DNA of 64,000 nucleotides. Origin: Rhodospirillum sp047263945. Its GTDB lineage: Bacteria > Pseudomonadota > Alphaproteobacteria > Rhodospirillales > Rhodospirillaceae. The stretch is from contig NZ_JBLAVB010000004.1 of the NCBI RefSeq assembly GCF_047263945.1, positions 186,001 through 250,000 of the forward strand, given 5' to 3'. Below are positions 24,464-33,300 of the stretch, in pieces. The notes beneath the pieces are model-generated. The model searched no databases, had not been told where the DNA came from, and saw only the letters and a list, made by a program, of their open reading frames with translations. The translations under genes and the position numbers were made by a program. The first letter of the stretch is position 1, and the number at the start of each line of letters is the position of its first letter.

Positions 24464-25684
24464 TTACGCAGCTTCAACCGGCTTCAACGCCTCTCGCGGA
24501 GGCCTCGACGCCAAAAAAGCGGCGGTGGCCCCCACAAAAAGCAGGGTGGCGACCGCCCCGAGAATACCCGCGAACCCCAAGGGGCGGAAGGCCCAGGCCA
24601 ATTGGGGTCCCAGGCTGGCGCCCAGGAAAACGGCGAAGGCGTAAAGCGCCGTGGCCGCCCCGGCCCGGTCACGCGCCTGCATGCCAATGTTCTGAATCAG
24701 GGCCGGCGAAGCAAGCAGAAGCCCCGCAGCGAAAACCGACAATAACCCGGCCACCAATCCCACTCCCACTCCCTCTCCCACTCCCTCTCCCACTCCAACC
24801 AGGGCGATTCCCAAAGCCGCCGTCGCCGACGCAGCCAAGCCGCCGACCATGCGAACCCGCGAAGGAATCCGCCCCACCCAATGCGACGCCAGGGGCACGG
24901 CAAGCATGCCAGGCAGAGCCATGATTTTCAGGGCCAGAAGGCGCTCCGGATGTCCGGCCAACCCCGGCGGCCCAGCCAGCACCAAGGCGGTGAAAATGGC
25001 AACGAAGCCACTCAGCAGCGTCAACGCCGCAAAGTAGAATGCGAGGAACCGGGGCCGGGTCAAAAAACCGGGCAGGGACAGAAATACGTCCGCCAGACTC
25101 CCTCCCCGCGGTGAAGTCGACGCCGCCAGGCTCCGCCACAACAGAACAGAGAAACCGAGAATCAGAACACTACCGAGCAGAAAAACCGCTCGCCATCCCT
25201 GAACATCAGCCACCATCCGGGCGCCAACCTGCATGATGATCGCCGAGCTGAAAGCCGCCCCGATGATGACCGTATAGAACTGGGGGCGGCTCCTTTCCGG
25301 GATGCTCTCATTGACGTAGGACAGGAGCGGAGGAACCAGAAAAGCCGCGCCGATCCCTTGAATGCCCCTCGCCGCAATGAGACTCCCATAAGTGGGCGCC
25401 ATTCCCACCAGAGCGGTGGCCAGCGCCGTCAAAAGCAGTCCGGGGACAATCACCCGGCGGGGACCATAGCGATCCGACAAGGGACCTGAGATCAGACTTC
25501 CGACAGCGTAGGGAAGGCCAAAAGCCGTCGAGGCCCAAAGCATGGCCGTGACCGGCTCGCCAAAGGACCGGGCCAAGTCCTCAAACAAACCCAACACGGT
25601 GTACATCTGACCGACGATCACCGTACTGGCCAACGCCATCAGAACAAGTAGGGAAATGCGCTTTTCGGCATGGATGCCATTCAT
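24464..25684 (-). CDS. MFS exporter, probable drug or metabolite efflux
   Basis: The product is about 406 residues with 12 predicted membrane segments. The MFS signature between TM2 and TM3 is clear (GPLSDRYGPRRVI), and helix 5 has a motif-C-like segment. AGGGAG lies just upstream of the ATG at 25684; a longer frame would run through the operator region and is rejected. A loop or helix end contains an imperfect glycine-valine-glutamate repeat (GVGEGVGEGVGVG, near 24762-24800), which is unusual inside an MFS protein. It is divergent from a TetR-GNAT fusion, and two operator-like palindromes lie between, so the exporter is probably repressed by that regulator. Confidence 0.87.
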   Translation of the reverse strand: MNGIHAEKRISLLVLMALASTVIVGQMYTVLGLFEDLARSFGEPVTAMLWASTAFGLPYAVGSLISGPLSDRYGPRRVIVPGLLLTALATALVGMAPTYGSLIAARGIQGIGAAFLVPPLLSYVNESIPERSRPQFYTVIIGAAFSSAIIMQVGARMVADVQGWRAVFLLGSVLILGFSVLLWRSLAASTSPRGGSLADVFLSLPGFLTRPRFLAFYFAALTLLSGFVAIFTALVLAGPPGLAGHPERLLALKIMALPGMLAVPLASHWVGRIPSRVRMVGGLAASATAALGIALVGVGEGVGEGVGVGLVAGLLSVFAAGLLLASPALIQNIGMQARDRAGAATALYAFAVFLGASLGPQLAWAFRPLGFAGILGAVATLLFVGATAAFLASRPPREALKPVEAA

Positions 25685-25714
25685 GGCGGAGACTCCCTGA
25701 AGCTCACTTTCCAG

Positions 25715-25730
25715 CCAACCATTTGGTTGG
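25715..25730. promoter_or_regulatory. TetR operator copy 1
   Basis: CCAACCATTTGGTTGG is palindromic except for the centre. It lies 31 bases upstream of the MFS start codon, within the probable promoter. It is the exact reverse complement of copy 2. Confidence 0.75.
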
Positions 25731-25750
25731 AAAGATAAGCGACTATCACG

Positions 25751-25766
25751 CCAACCAAATGGTTGG
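25751..25766. promoter_or_regulatory. TetR operator copy 2
   Basis: CCAACCAAATGGTTGG is the reverse complement of copy 1, centred 36 bases away. The pair sits between the divergent MFS and TetR-GNAT genes, as expected for two repressor dimers controlling both promoters. Confidence 0.75.
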
Positions 25767-25864
25767 CAAGGCTGGTGTTTGCGGAAAAGCCCTGTTAAAG
25801 GATCTTCTTTCTGGAGTACCCCCTCCGGGATGAGGATCGATGAACCAGGGAAAAGGACCGACGG

Positions 25865-26929
25865 ATGACTCGCGACCCAGACAGCACGCGGACTCGCCTT
25901 TTGGAGGCCGCAAGGGAGGAATTCAGCCGTGTCGGTCCCGCTGGCGCCCGGGTCAACCGCATCGCCGAACGGGCGGGGGTGAACAAGGAGCGCATCTACG
26001 GATACTTCCAAAGCAAGGAAAAGCTGTTCGAGGCGGTCCTGGCCGATACCCTGCGCGGCCACGCCGACGCCGTTGGCCCGCCCACGGCGGAGATCGGGGC
26101 CTATATGGAACGCCTATACGACGCCCATCCGAGGGACCCCGGCCTCCTGCGCCTGCTCCTTTGGGAAGGACTTGGCTTCGAGGCACCGGATCACATACCG
26201 GCGGAAGCGGAAAGACGTGCCCTCTACGGCAAAAAACTGGACCTGTTTTCCAGGGCCATGGGGCGACCCGCCAACCGGGAGACTGCGGCCCTACTCTTTA
26301 CACTCATTGGGATCGCGGCCTGGCCCGCAGCGGTTCCTCAGTTGGCTGATCTGATGCTGGGATCCGCCGCGGATGAGGACAGCGCGCCCTTCGACATGCG
26401 GGCTTTTCTGGCGCGCCTTGCCCCCCGTCTGATCCAGGACAGCTCTTCCGGTGAGGCCGACCCAACCCTTGACCTGCGCCCCCTCACGCCCGACGACAGG
26501 GGCCATGTGGCACGCATCTTCTTTTGCGCGGTCCATGAGGGAGCACGGGACCACTATACCTTCGAGCAACGACGTGTCTGGGGGGGAGAAACGGTGGATC
26601 CCGAAGCCTGGCGCGACCGCCTGGAGGAGGGGATGGGCTTCCTGGCCGAACGGAACGGCGAGCCTGTGGGGTTCATGACGGTGGACGAGACGGGCCTCGT
26701 CGACCTGGCCTTTGTTCTGCCGTCCATGGCCGGGCAGGGAATCGGCACGCGGCTTTACTGGGCCGTCGAGGACCAAGCCCGCGCCCTTGGCATTCAAATC
26801 CTGACCACCGAAGCCAGCAAGGTATCCAAACCCTTCTTCGAGCGCCAAGGCTGGGAGGTTGTCACGGAGCAAAGCGTCGAAAGGGAGGGTGTCTTTCTCA
26901 CGAACTACAAAATGCAAAAACCGCTGTAA
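25865..26929 (+). CDS. TetR repressor fused to a GNAT acetyltransferase
   Basis: The product is 354 residues. Residues about 8-55 are a TetR helix-turn-helix (TRLLEAAREEFSRVGPAGAR, VNRIAERAGVNKERIYGYF), with a TetR-type helical C-domain to about 195. From about 203 to the end it is a GNAT acetyltransferase: LDLRPLTPDDRGHVARIFF, an acetyl-CoA loop in AGQGIGTRLYWAV, and SKPFFERQGWEVV at the end. Single-domain TetR repressors are about 200 residues, so this is a real fusion in one uninterrupted frame. It is divergent from an MFS gene with twin palindromic operators between. A reasonable model is that one protein both senses and chemically modifies the exported compound, but that is inference. 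Confidence 0.88.
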   Translation: MTRDPDSTRTRLLEAAREEFSRVGPAGARVNRIAERAGVNKERIYGYFQSKEKLFEAVLADTLRGHADAVGPPTAEIGAYMERLYDAHPRDPGLLRLLLWEGLGFEAPDHIPAEAERRALYGKKLDLFSRAMGRPANRETAALLFTLIGIAAWPAAVPQLADLMLGSAADEDSAPFDMRAFLARLAPRLIQDSSSGEADPTLDLRPLTPDDRGHVARIFFCAVHEGARDHYTFEQRRVWGGETVDPEAWRDRLEEGMGFLAERNGEPVGFMTVDETGLVDLAFVLPSMAGQGIGTRLYWAVEDQARALGIQILTTEASKVSKPFFERQGWEVVTEQSVEREGVFLTNYKMQKPL

Positions 26930-26937
26930 CAGCCTCG

Positions 26938-26990
26938 CGGGGTCCGGGGAGGCCGCGCCTCCCCGGCGGGGTTCGGGGCGGAGCCCCGAG
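26938..26990. terminator. GC-rich double hairpin after the TetR-GNAT gene
   Basis: GGGGAGGCC-GC-GCCTCCCC is followed by CGGGGTTCGGGGCGGAGCCC, giving two stems soon after the stop codon. No T run follows. Confidence 0.5.
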
Positions 26991-26991
26991 T

Positions 26992-27130
26992 TATACCAAG
27001 CGACGCGGGTTGAAACCCACGCCGCTTTTCTTGCGTTCAAACGCCAGGCGGGCTTTTACCCGCCATAAGGCGCGGCGGCCACTTGGCCGCTTCCAAGGTG
27101 CGGTGAGTCAAACTCACCGCACCTGGGTAT
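26992..27130. repeat. Family-X three-hairpin element, copy 2
   Basis: This is the inverted copy of 14661-14800. It runs from TATACCAAG to CCTGGGTAT and carries the same nested stems. Its right end touches the TAA stop codon (27130-27132) of the small DUF2892 gene. Confidence 0.85.
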
Positions 27131-27336
27131 TAGTTAAACGCACAACCCGGTTTGATACCGACTTTCTTCAGGATGATCGCCAACGGACAGAATCCAGTAA
27201 ACGCGGCCTGGAGCATGTTCAACCCAACGAAGGCGGTGATCCAGAGCACCCAGGGTAGACCGGCGAAATGGGCAAGCGCGAGGGTAACCAGGATGACGAT
27301 CCCGGCGAAGGCGAAAACGACACGGTCGATGGACAT
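27130..27336 (-). CDS. DUF2892 (YgaP-type) two-helix membrane protein
   Basis: The product is 68 residues with two hydrophobic segments (VVFAFAGIVILVTLALAHFA and WVLWITAFVGLNMLQAAF) and a short tail FTGFCPLAIILKKVGIKPGC. This is the inner-membrane DUF2892 module that is fused to rhodanese in YgaP. TTGGAG lies 8 bases upstream of the ATG at 27336, so I prefer that start to the one 18 bases earlier. It follows the SQR gene on the same strand and likely shares its sulfide regulation. The conserved Cys residues near the end could take part in persulfide handling. Its stop codon abuts a family-X repeat. Confidence 0.85.
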   Translation of the reverse strand: MSIDRVVFAFAGIVILVTLALAHFAGLPWVLWITAFVGLNMLQAAFTGFCPLAIILKKVGIKPGCAFN

Positions 27337-27389
27337 GCGCAGACTCCAATGCATGCGGGGCGGAGGATCCCTTCCCCCGCCCGGTGGGT

Positions 27390-28685
27390 TTATTCGGCAG
27401 GGATCTTCAGCTTGTCTTTCAACTTGACGATCCCCAGGGTTTTCAGGACGTAGCGCTCATAGATAGGTTCCGAGACGCCCTTTTTGATCTTGCGAATGAA
27501 GTACTTCTCGAAGGCCACCTTGGCCAGATGGACCCATTTGCCTTCGCCGAACCAATTGGTGTTCCGGGGCGGAATCTGCGGCAAGGCAACAAAGGCCGCG
27601 CCCCCATCGCCGAAGTCGGCGAGGCAGATCGCATTCCACGTGGCTTCGCGGTCCGGCTCCTGCCCATCAATCAGCGAACGGATATTATGCGCCGTGGCGG
27701 TCACCATGGACTCGATCATATAGCCGGTCTTGGGTGTGCCGACGGGAACGGGGGTGGCCTCCACCGGTGGGATGGCAACGCAGACGCCGACCGAGAACAC
27801 ATTCTTGTGGTTGGGGTTGCGCTGGTGCTTGTCAGCCAGAATGAAACCCCGGGGGTTCACCAATCCCTCCACGTCGCGCACGGCGTCGATGCCCCGGAAG
27901 GCGGGCAGCATCATGGAATGCTTGAAGGGCAGTTCGTGGCGCTTCTTCTCCTTGCCGTCCTCGTCGCATTCGATGACGTGCATCAGGCCGTCCTCGACCT
28001 TTTCCACCTTGGCGTTGCAGATCCATTTGATGTGGCGACTGCGCATGATGGACTCAATCATGCCTTTTGAATCCCCGACGCCGCCCAGGCCCAGATGGCC
28101 AATGTAGGGTTCGGGTGTCACGTAGGTCATGGGTACTTGGTCCCGGATTTTCCGCTTGCGCAGGTCCGCATCCATGATCATGGCGAATTCGTAGGCCGGA
28201 CCGAAGCAGGAGGCCCCCTGGACTGCGCCGACGACCACCGGGCCGGGATCAGCGCAAAAGGCCTCCCAGGCTTCGGCCGATTTGGCCGCATGGTCAACAT
28301 GGCAGACGGACTGGGTGAAGCCGCCATGGGGTCCCAAACCAGGTACCTCGTCGAAAGCCAGTTGGGGACCGGTGGCAATCACCAGATAGTCGTAAGTCAT
28401 GCTGGACCCATCGCCCAGTTCCACCCGATTCTCCGTGGGATAGACCCGTTTGACGCCCAGGGAAGAGAAACCAATCTTCTTGCGCTTCAGATATTTTTCC
28501 ACGTCGATCTCGATATCGTCGCGGCTGCGCCAATTGACCGCCACCCAGGGGTTGGACGGCACGAAATGAAATGTTGGACTGTTCGATATCACCGTAACGG
28601 TATCTTCCGGGCGCAGCTCTTCCCGGACTTCATAGGCCATCGGCATGCCACCGATGCCTGCGCCAATGATCACCACATGGGCCAT
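27390..28685 (-). CDS. sqr: Sulfide:quinone oxidoreductase-type flavoprotein
   Basis: The product is a 431-residue FAD protein that oxidises sulfide to polysulfide and reduces membrane quinone. The FAD motif VVIIGAGIGGMPMAYEV is at residues 4-20. Three cysteines match the redox set of well studied SQRs: Cys128 (SVCHVDH), Cys160 (GASCFGPAYEF) and Cys354 (AICLADFG). The C-terminal region has amphipathic, basic segments suited to membrane attachment (YFIRKIKKGV). It is encoded 15 bases after an SqrR/BigR-type sensor gene and before a DUF2892 protein, a compact sulfide detoxification or oxidation operon. The length and cysteines favour a true SQR over a flavocytochrome c subunit. Confidence 0.88.
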   Translation of the reverse strand: MAHVVIIGAGIGGMPMAYEVREELRPEDTVTVISNSPTFHFVPSNPWVAVNWRSRDDIEIDVEKYLKRKKIGFSSLGVKRVYPTENRVELGDGSSMTYDYLVIATGPQLAFDEVPGLGPHGGFTQSVCHVDHAAKSAEAWEAFCADPGPVVVGAVQGASCFGPAYEFAMIMDADLRKRKIRDQVPMTYVTPEPYIGHLGLGGVGDSKGMIESIMRSRHIKWICNAKVEKVEDGLMHVIECDEDGKEKKRHELPFKHSMMLPAFRGIDAVRDVEGLVNPRGFILADKHQRNPNHKNVFSVGVCVAIPPVEATPVPVGTPKTGYMIESMVTATAHNIRSLIDGQEPDREATWNAICLADFGDGGAAFVALPQIPPRNTNWFGEGKWVHLAKVAFEKYFIRKIKKGVSEPIYERYVLKTLGIVKLKDKLKIPAE

Positions 28686-28700
28686 GACCCATTTCCTCCC

Positions 28701-29102
28701 TTAGACGGTTTTCACCTGTTCCACCATTGTTGATTGGATCTCCGGGGCCTGTTCCCCCGGTGATCCTTGGCCTTGGTCCGAACCGGCGGCTTCCAGGTCC
28801 GCTTTCGATCCGGGGCAATACAGACCGGCCAGGACCTCGACGATCCTTTGGGCCTCTTCATTGGCAAGGGCATAGTGAATAAAATGCGCTTCCCTGCGGG
28901 TGGTCACGATCCCTTCCTTGCGGAGGCGCGCCAGATGCTGAGACAGGGCCGATTGGCTTAATCCCACCACCTTTTCCAGTTCCCCAACGGTCCGTTCACC
29001 GCTCGCCAATTCACAGACAATCATCAGACGGCGATCATGACCGAGCGCCTTAAGAAGGGCGGCCGCCTTTCCAGCGACCCGATGAAGTTCCGTGACTTTC
29101 AT
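28701..29102 (-). CDS. ArsR-family sulfide/persulfide sensor (SqrR/BigR/YgaV type)
   Basis: The product is 134 residues, a winged-helix repressor (VGELEKVVGLSQSALSQHLA, KEGIVTTRREAHFIHYAL). Two conserved cysteines, Cys30 (LMIVCELASGE) and Cys96 (LAGLYCPGS), match the pair that forms a tetrasulfide bridge in SqrR and BigR when persulfides appear. Arsenic- or metal-binding ArsR motifs are absent. The C-terminus has an extra 30-residue polar tail. It is first in the sqr operon and divergent from the RND efflux genes, with about 95 bases between, so it may control both. Confidence 0.9.
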   Translation of the reverse strand: MKVTELHRVAGKAAALLKALGHDRRLMIVCELASGERTVGELEKVVGLSQSALSQHLARLRKEGIVTTRREAHFIHYALANEEAQRIVEVLAGLYCPGSKADLEAAGSDQGQGSPGEQAPEIQSTMVEQVKTV

Positions 29103-29108
29103 GGTTGC

Positions 29109-29137
29109 TAATTTAGTATTTACTTATATTATATGTC
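29109..29137. promoter_or_regulatory. AT-rich candidate operator/promoter between sqrR-type gene and RND genes
   Basis: TAATTTAGTATTTACTTATA followed by TTATATG is a sharp AT island in GC-rich DNA. Such AT-rich stretches are where BigR-type repressors bind and may contain -10 elements for both divergent units. No clean palindrome is seen. Confidence 0.4.
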
Positions 29138-29197
29138 AATGACGTTTATTCGAAGAACCTGATGTAACGGGTTCGAGACATACGAGGGGAGACAGCC

Positions 29198-30331
29198 GTG
29201 ACCAACGCGACAAGAAACAAGGGACTGACGGGAGACGCCCGGATCGCGTTCATGGGCGTGATGGTTCCGACGCTGTTTGGCGCACTTTTGCTAGCCGGAA
29301 CGGCATTCGCGACCCTATCCACCTCGGCTTGGTCGGCGGAGACGGCGTCCGGTCCCCTAACCGTGGAGCGGGTCACCCTGCCCGACCGCAAAGCGGTTTT
29401 CGCCACGGTGGAAAGCACCGATATCCTCCTGGCCCGGGCGCGGATTGGCGGCACGGTGGGCGAGCTCTCCGTGGACGAAGGCGACTCGGTCACGGCAGAG
29501 CAGAAGCTCGCCGTGGTGGGGGACCAGAAGCTGATCCTGCAAATGCAGGGCGTGGACGCGCGCATGCGCTCCATGACGGCGGAACTGGATCAGGCCCAAG
29601 TGGACCTGGGCCGGACCAGCAAGCTGCGCAAGCAGGGGGTCGTGGCCCAGGCCCAGTTGGATGCGGCGGACACCCGGGTCCAAGTGCTGAAACAGAATCT
29701 GGAAGCCCTGGACAAGGAACGCGCCGTACTGGCCCAGCAGGTGGCGGAGGGCGCCATCCTCTCCCCCGGCGCGGGTCGGGTGCTGGAGGTGACGGCCACG
29801 GACGGCGCGGTGATCATGGCCGGAGAGTCCATCGCCACCATCGCCAGTGACACCTACATCCTGCGCATGCGGCTGCCCGAGCGCCATGCCCGTTTCATCA
29901 AGGTCGGCGACAGCGTAGAGGTTGGCCCCCGGGGCCTGGGCGCGTCGGAAACCGGCGGTTGGACCAAGGGTCGCGTGGTCCAGGTCTATCCCAAGCTGGA
30001 CGCGGGCCGGGTGGTCGCCGATGTGGAAGTCGCCGGTCTGGGCGACTACTTCGTGGGCGAGCGCACCCTGGTCCATGTGGCCACCGGCGCCCGGGAAACC
30101 ATCCTGGTCCCCGCCGCCTACCTGGAGAACCGCCACGGCCTGACCTACGCCACCCTGCAGAACGGGACCCCGGTGGTGGTGCAGACCGGCCCGGCCCGGC
30201 CCGACGGGGTGGAGGTCCTGTCCGGTCTCCAGGCCGGTGATGTGCTCGTCCCGCCCGGCACCATCCAGACGGCGACCGCTCCGGCTGAGGCGGGAGAGGC
30301 TCCCCTGCCGAAGGCGGGAGAGATCCAATGA
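29198..30331 (+). CDS. RND efflux periplasmic adaptor (HlyD/AcrA type)
   Basis: The product is 377 residues. An N-terminal hydrophobic segment (about 19-48) ends in a signal-like SAWSAE. The lipoyl half-motifs flank a helical hairpin: TDILLARARIGGTVGELSVD, then QVAEGAILSPGAGRVLEVTA. The beta-barrel and membrane-proximal domains follow. The GTG at 29198 has GAGGGGAG about seven bases upstream. Its last four bases overlap the start of the RND permease gene (ATGA). It should link the permease to an outer-membrane channel, which is not encoded here. It is divergent from the sulfide sensor gene. Confidence 0.9.
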   Translation: MTNATRNKGLTGDARIAFMGVMVPTLFGALLLAGTAFATLSTSAWSAETASGPLTVERVTLPDRKAVFATVESTDILLARARIGGTVGELSVDEGDSVTAEQKLAVVGDQKLILQMQGVDARMRSMTAELDQAQVDLGRTSKLRKQGVVAQAQLDAADTRVQVLKQNLEALDKERAVLAQQVAEGAILSPGAGRVLEVTATDGAVIMAGESIATIASDTYILRMRLPERHARFIKVGDSVEVGPRGLGASETGGWTKGRVVQVYPKLDAGRVVADVEVAGLGDYFVGERTLVHVATGARETILVPAAYLENRHGLTYATLQNGTPVVVQTGPARPDGVEVLSGLQAGDVLVPPGTIQTATAPAEAGEAPLPKAGEIQ

Positions 30332-33300
30332 AACTCGGGATCTCCGGAAGCATCACCAAAGCCTTCATCAACGCCCCCCTGACTCCCTTGCTCCTTCTGG
30401 CCTCCTTGGCTGTCGGGTTAATCGCCCTCTCGGCCCTGCCGCGCGAGGAGGAGCCGCAGATCTCCGTGCCGATGGTGGACATCATGGTCAGCGCCAACGG
30501 CCTGAAGGCCGTGGACGCGGTGGAGCTGGTGACCAAGCCGCTCGAAGACATCGTCAAGGGCATCGACAATGTGGAGCATGTCTACTCCCAAACCGTCGAC
30601 GACCATGTGACCGTCACGGCCCGCTTCGACGTGGGCACGGACGAGGACGTGGCCATGCTGCGTGTCCATGACACCATCCGCGCCAATATCGACGCCCTGC
30701 CCATTGGCATCCCCGAACCGCTGATCGTCGGGCGGGGGATCAATGACGTGCCCATTCTCGTCCTCACCCTCTATGGCGAAGGGCCGGACGCGGACCGTTG
30801 GGACCAAAACACCCTCCATGGGGTGGCCGACGAACTGCTGCCCGAGCTGATCAAGGTGGACAACATCGGCCTGACCTTCCTGGTCGGGGGCGCCCCGGAC
30901 CAGATCCGCGTGGAGCCCGATCCGGAGCGGCTTGCGGCCATGGGGATCACCCTCAACCAGCTTGTCGACAAGATCGAAAACGCCAACCGCTCCTATATGA
31001 TCGGACGGCTGCGCCAGAACAACGCCTCCATCCCCGTCGTGGCGGGCCAAACCCTGGAGGGGGTGCCCGATATCGGCCTGTTGCTGATCACCGCCGTGGA
31101 TGGCCGTCCGGTCTATGTGAAGGACGTGGCCACCGTGATCGTCGGCGCCCAGCCCGTGGAAAGCCGGGTCTGGCAGGTGAGCAAGGACGAGGCCGGAACG
31201 GAAGGAAAGACAGACGCTGGCCCCAAGGTCCGCCCCGCCGTTTCCATCGCCCTGGCCAAGCGCAAGGGTGCCAACGCGGTCGACGTGGCCGACGCGGTGC
31301 TGGCCCGGCTGGACACCCTGCGCGGCGACCTGATCCCCCCCGGTGTCGCGGTGGAAGTCACCCGGAACTATGGCGAAACCGCCCTGGAGAAAGCCAACGA
31401 ACTGCTGTTTCACCTGGGCCTTGCGACGGTGTCCATCGTTATCCTGATCACCTTCGCCATCGGCTGGCGGGAGGGGATCGTGGTGGCCGTGGTCATCCCG
31501 ACCACCATCCTGTTGACCCTCTTTGCCAGTTGGCTGATGGGCTACACCATCAACCGGGTGAGCCTGTTCGCGTTGATTTTCTCCATCGGCATCCTGGTGG
31601 ATGACGCCATTGTCATCGTCGAGAACATCGCCCGCCATTGGGGCATGAAGGATGATCGCACGGTTCTACAGAAAGCCATTGAGGGCGTGGCCGAGGTGGG
31701 CAACCCCACCATCATCGCCACCCTGACCATCGTTGCGGCCCTGCTGCCCATGATGTTCGTCTCTGGCCTGATGGGTCCCTATATGAGCCCCATTCCGGCC
31801 AATGCCTCGGCAGCGATGATCTTTTCCTTCTTTGTCGCGGTGATCCTGACGCCCTGGCTGCTCTACCGGGTTTCGGGCCGCAAGATCGAGCGCGATCTCG
31901 CTGCCGGGACTCCCCCAAGCCATTCCGAGCACGAAGGCCGCATGGGGGCCTTCTACCGCAGGATCGCCACCCCCCTGCTGACGGGGCGGACACGCTCCAA
32001 GGTCTTCCTTCTGACCGTGGGCGTTGCCACCATTGCGGTCTGTGGCCTGTTCTACACCAAACATGTCACGGTGAAGCTTCTGCCCTTCGACAACAAGTCG
32101 GAGATGCAGGTCATCGCCGACCTGCCCGAGGGGACCTCGTTAGAGGAAACCGAACGGGTGCTGCTCGCCGCCGCCGCGCGGCTGGTGGAGCTGCCGGAGG
32201 TCACCGACATCCAGGCCCATGCGGGCACGGCGGGCCCCTTCAACTTCAATGGCCTGGTCCGCCACTACTACCTGCGGTCCAGTCCGGAAATGGGCGACCT
32301 GCAAATCAACCTCGCCCCCAAGGGCGAGCGGAACCGGGACAGCCACGACATCGCCCTGGACGCAAGGGCGCGTCTGTCGGGTCTCTCCCTGCCCGAAGGC
32401 ACCAGCCTGAAGGTGGTGGAAGTCCCCCCCGGTCCCCCGGTGCTCGCAACCCTGCTGGCGGAGATCTACGGCCCGGATGCAAAAACCCGTCTGGCGGTGG
32501 CCGACAAGGTGAAGGAGATCTTCAAGGAGGTTCCCTTCATCGTCGACGTGGACGACAGCGCGGGTCAACCGAGCCAACGCCTGCGCATTGCCATCGACCA
32601 GGAAGCCCTGGAGTACCATGGGGTGGAACAGGAGGCTGTGCACGACACCATCCAGGCCCTTTTGGGTGGGGTGAGCGTCGGCTATTCCCACCGGGGCCAT
32701 GGGGCCAACCCGGTGGAGATCGCCATCCGCCTGCCCAAGTCGGACCTGACCCCCGGCGAGCGCCTGCTCGCCACCCCCATCCCCGGGGCCAATGGCATCG
32801 TCGAACTGGGAGACGTGGTGAAGGTGTCCTATGAAGACAGCTCCCGCACCGTGTTCCGGCGCGACGGCCATTTCGCAGAGATGGTCATGGCCGATCTGGC
32901 CGGGGACTTCGAGGCGCCCATCTACGGCATGTTCGCCGTGGAGGACAAAATCGCGGCCCTGGACTGGGGCACCCTGGATGCGCCGAAAATTTCCTACCAC
33001 GGCCAACCCCTGGACGAAAGCCACCCCACGCTGCTGTGGGATGGGGAATGGGAGATCACCTATGTGACCTTCCGGGACATGGGGGCGGCCTTCATGGTGG
33101 CGATCCTGGGCATCTACCTGCTGGTTGTCGGCCAGTTCGGCAGCTTCAAGGTGCCCCTGGTGATCCTGATCCCGGTGCCACTGACCTTGATCGGCATCGT
33201 TCTTGGCCATTGGATGTTCGGGGCCCCCTTCTCGGCAACCTCGATGATCGGGTTTATCGCGCTGGCGGGGATTATCGTGCGCAACTCGATCCTGCTGGTG

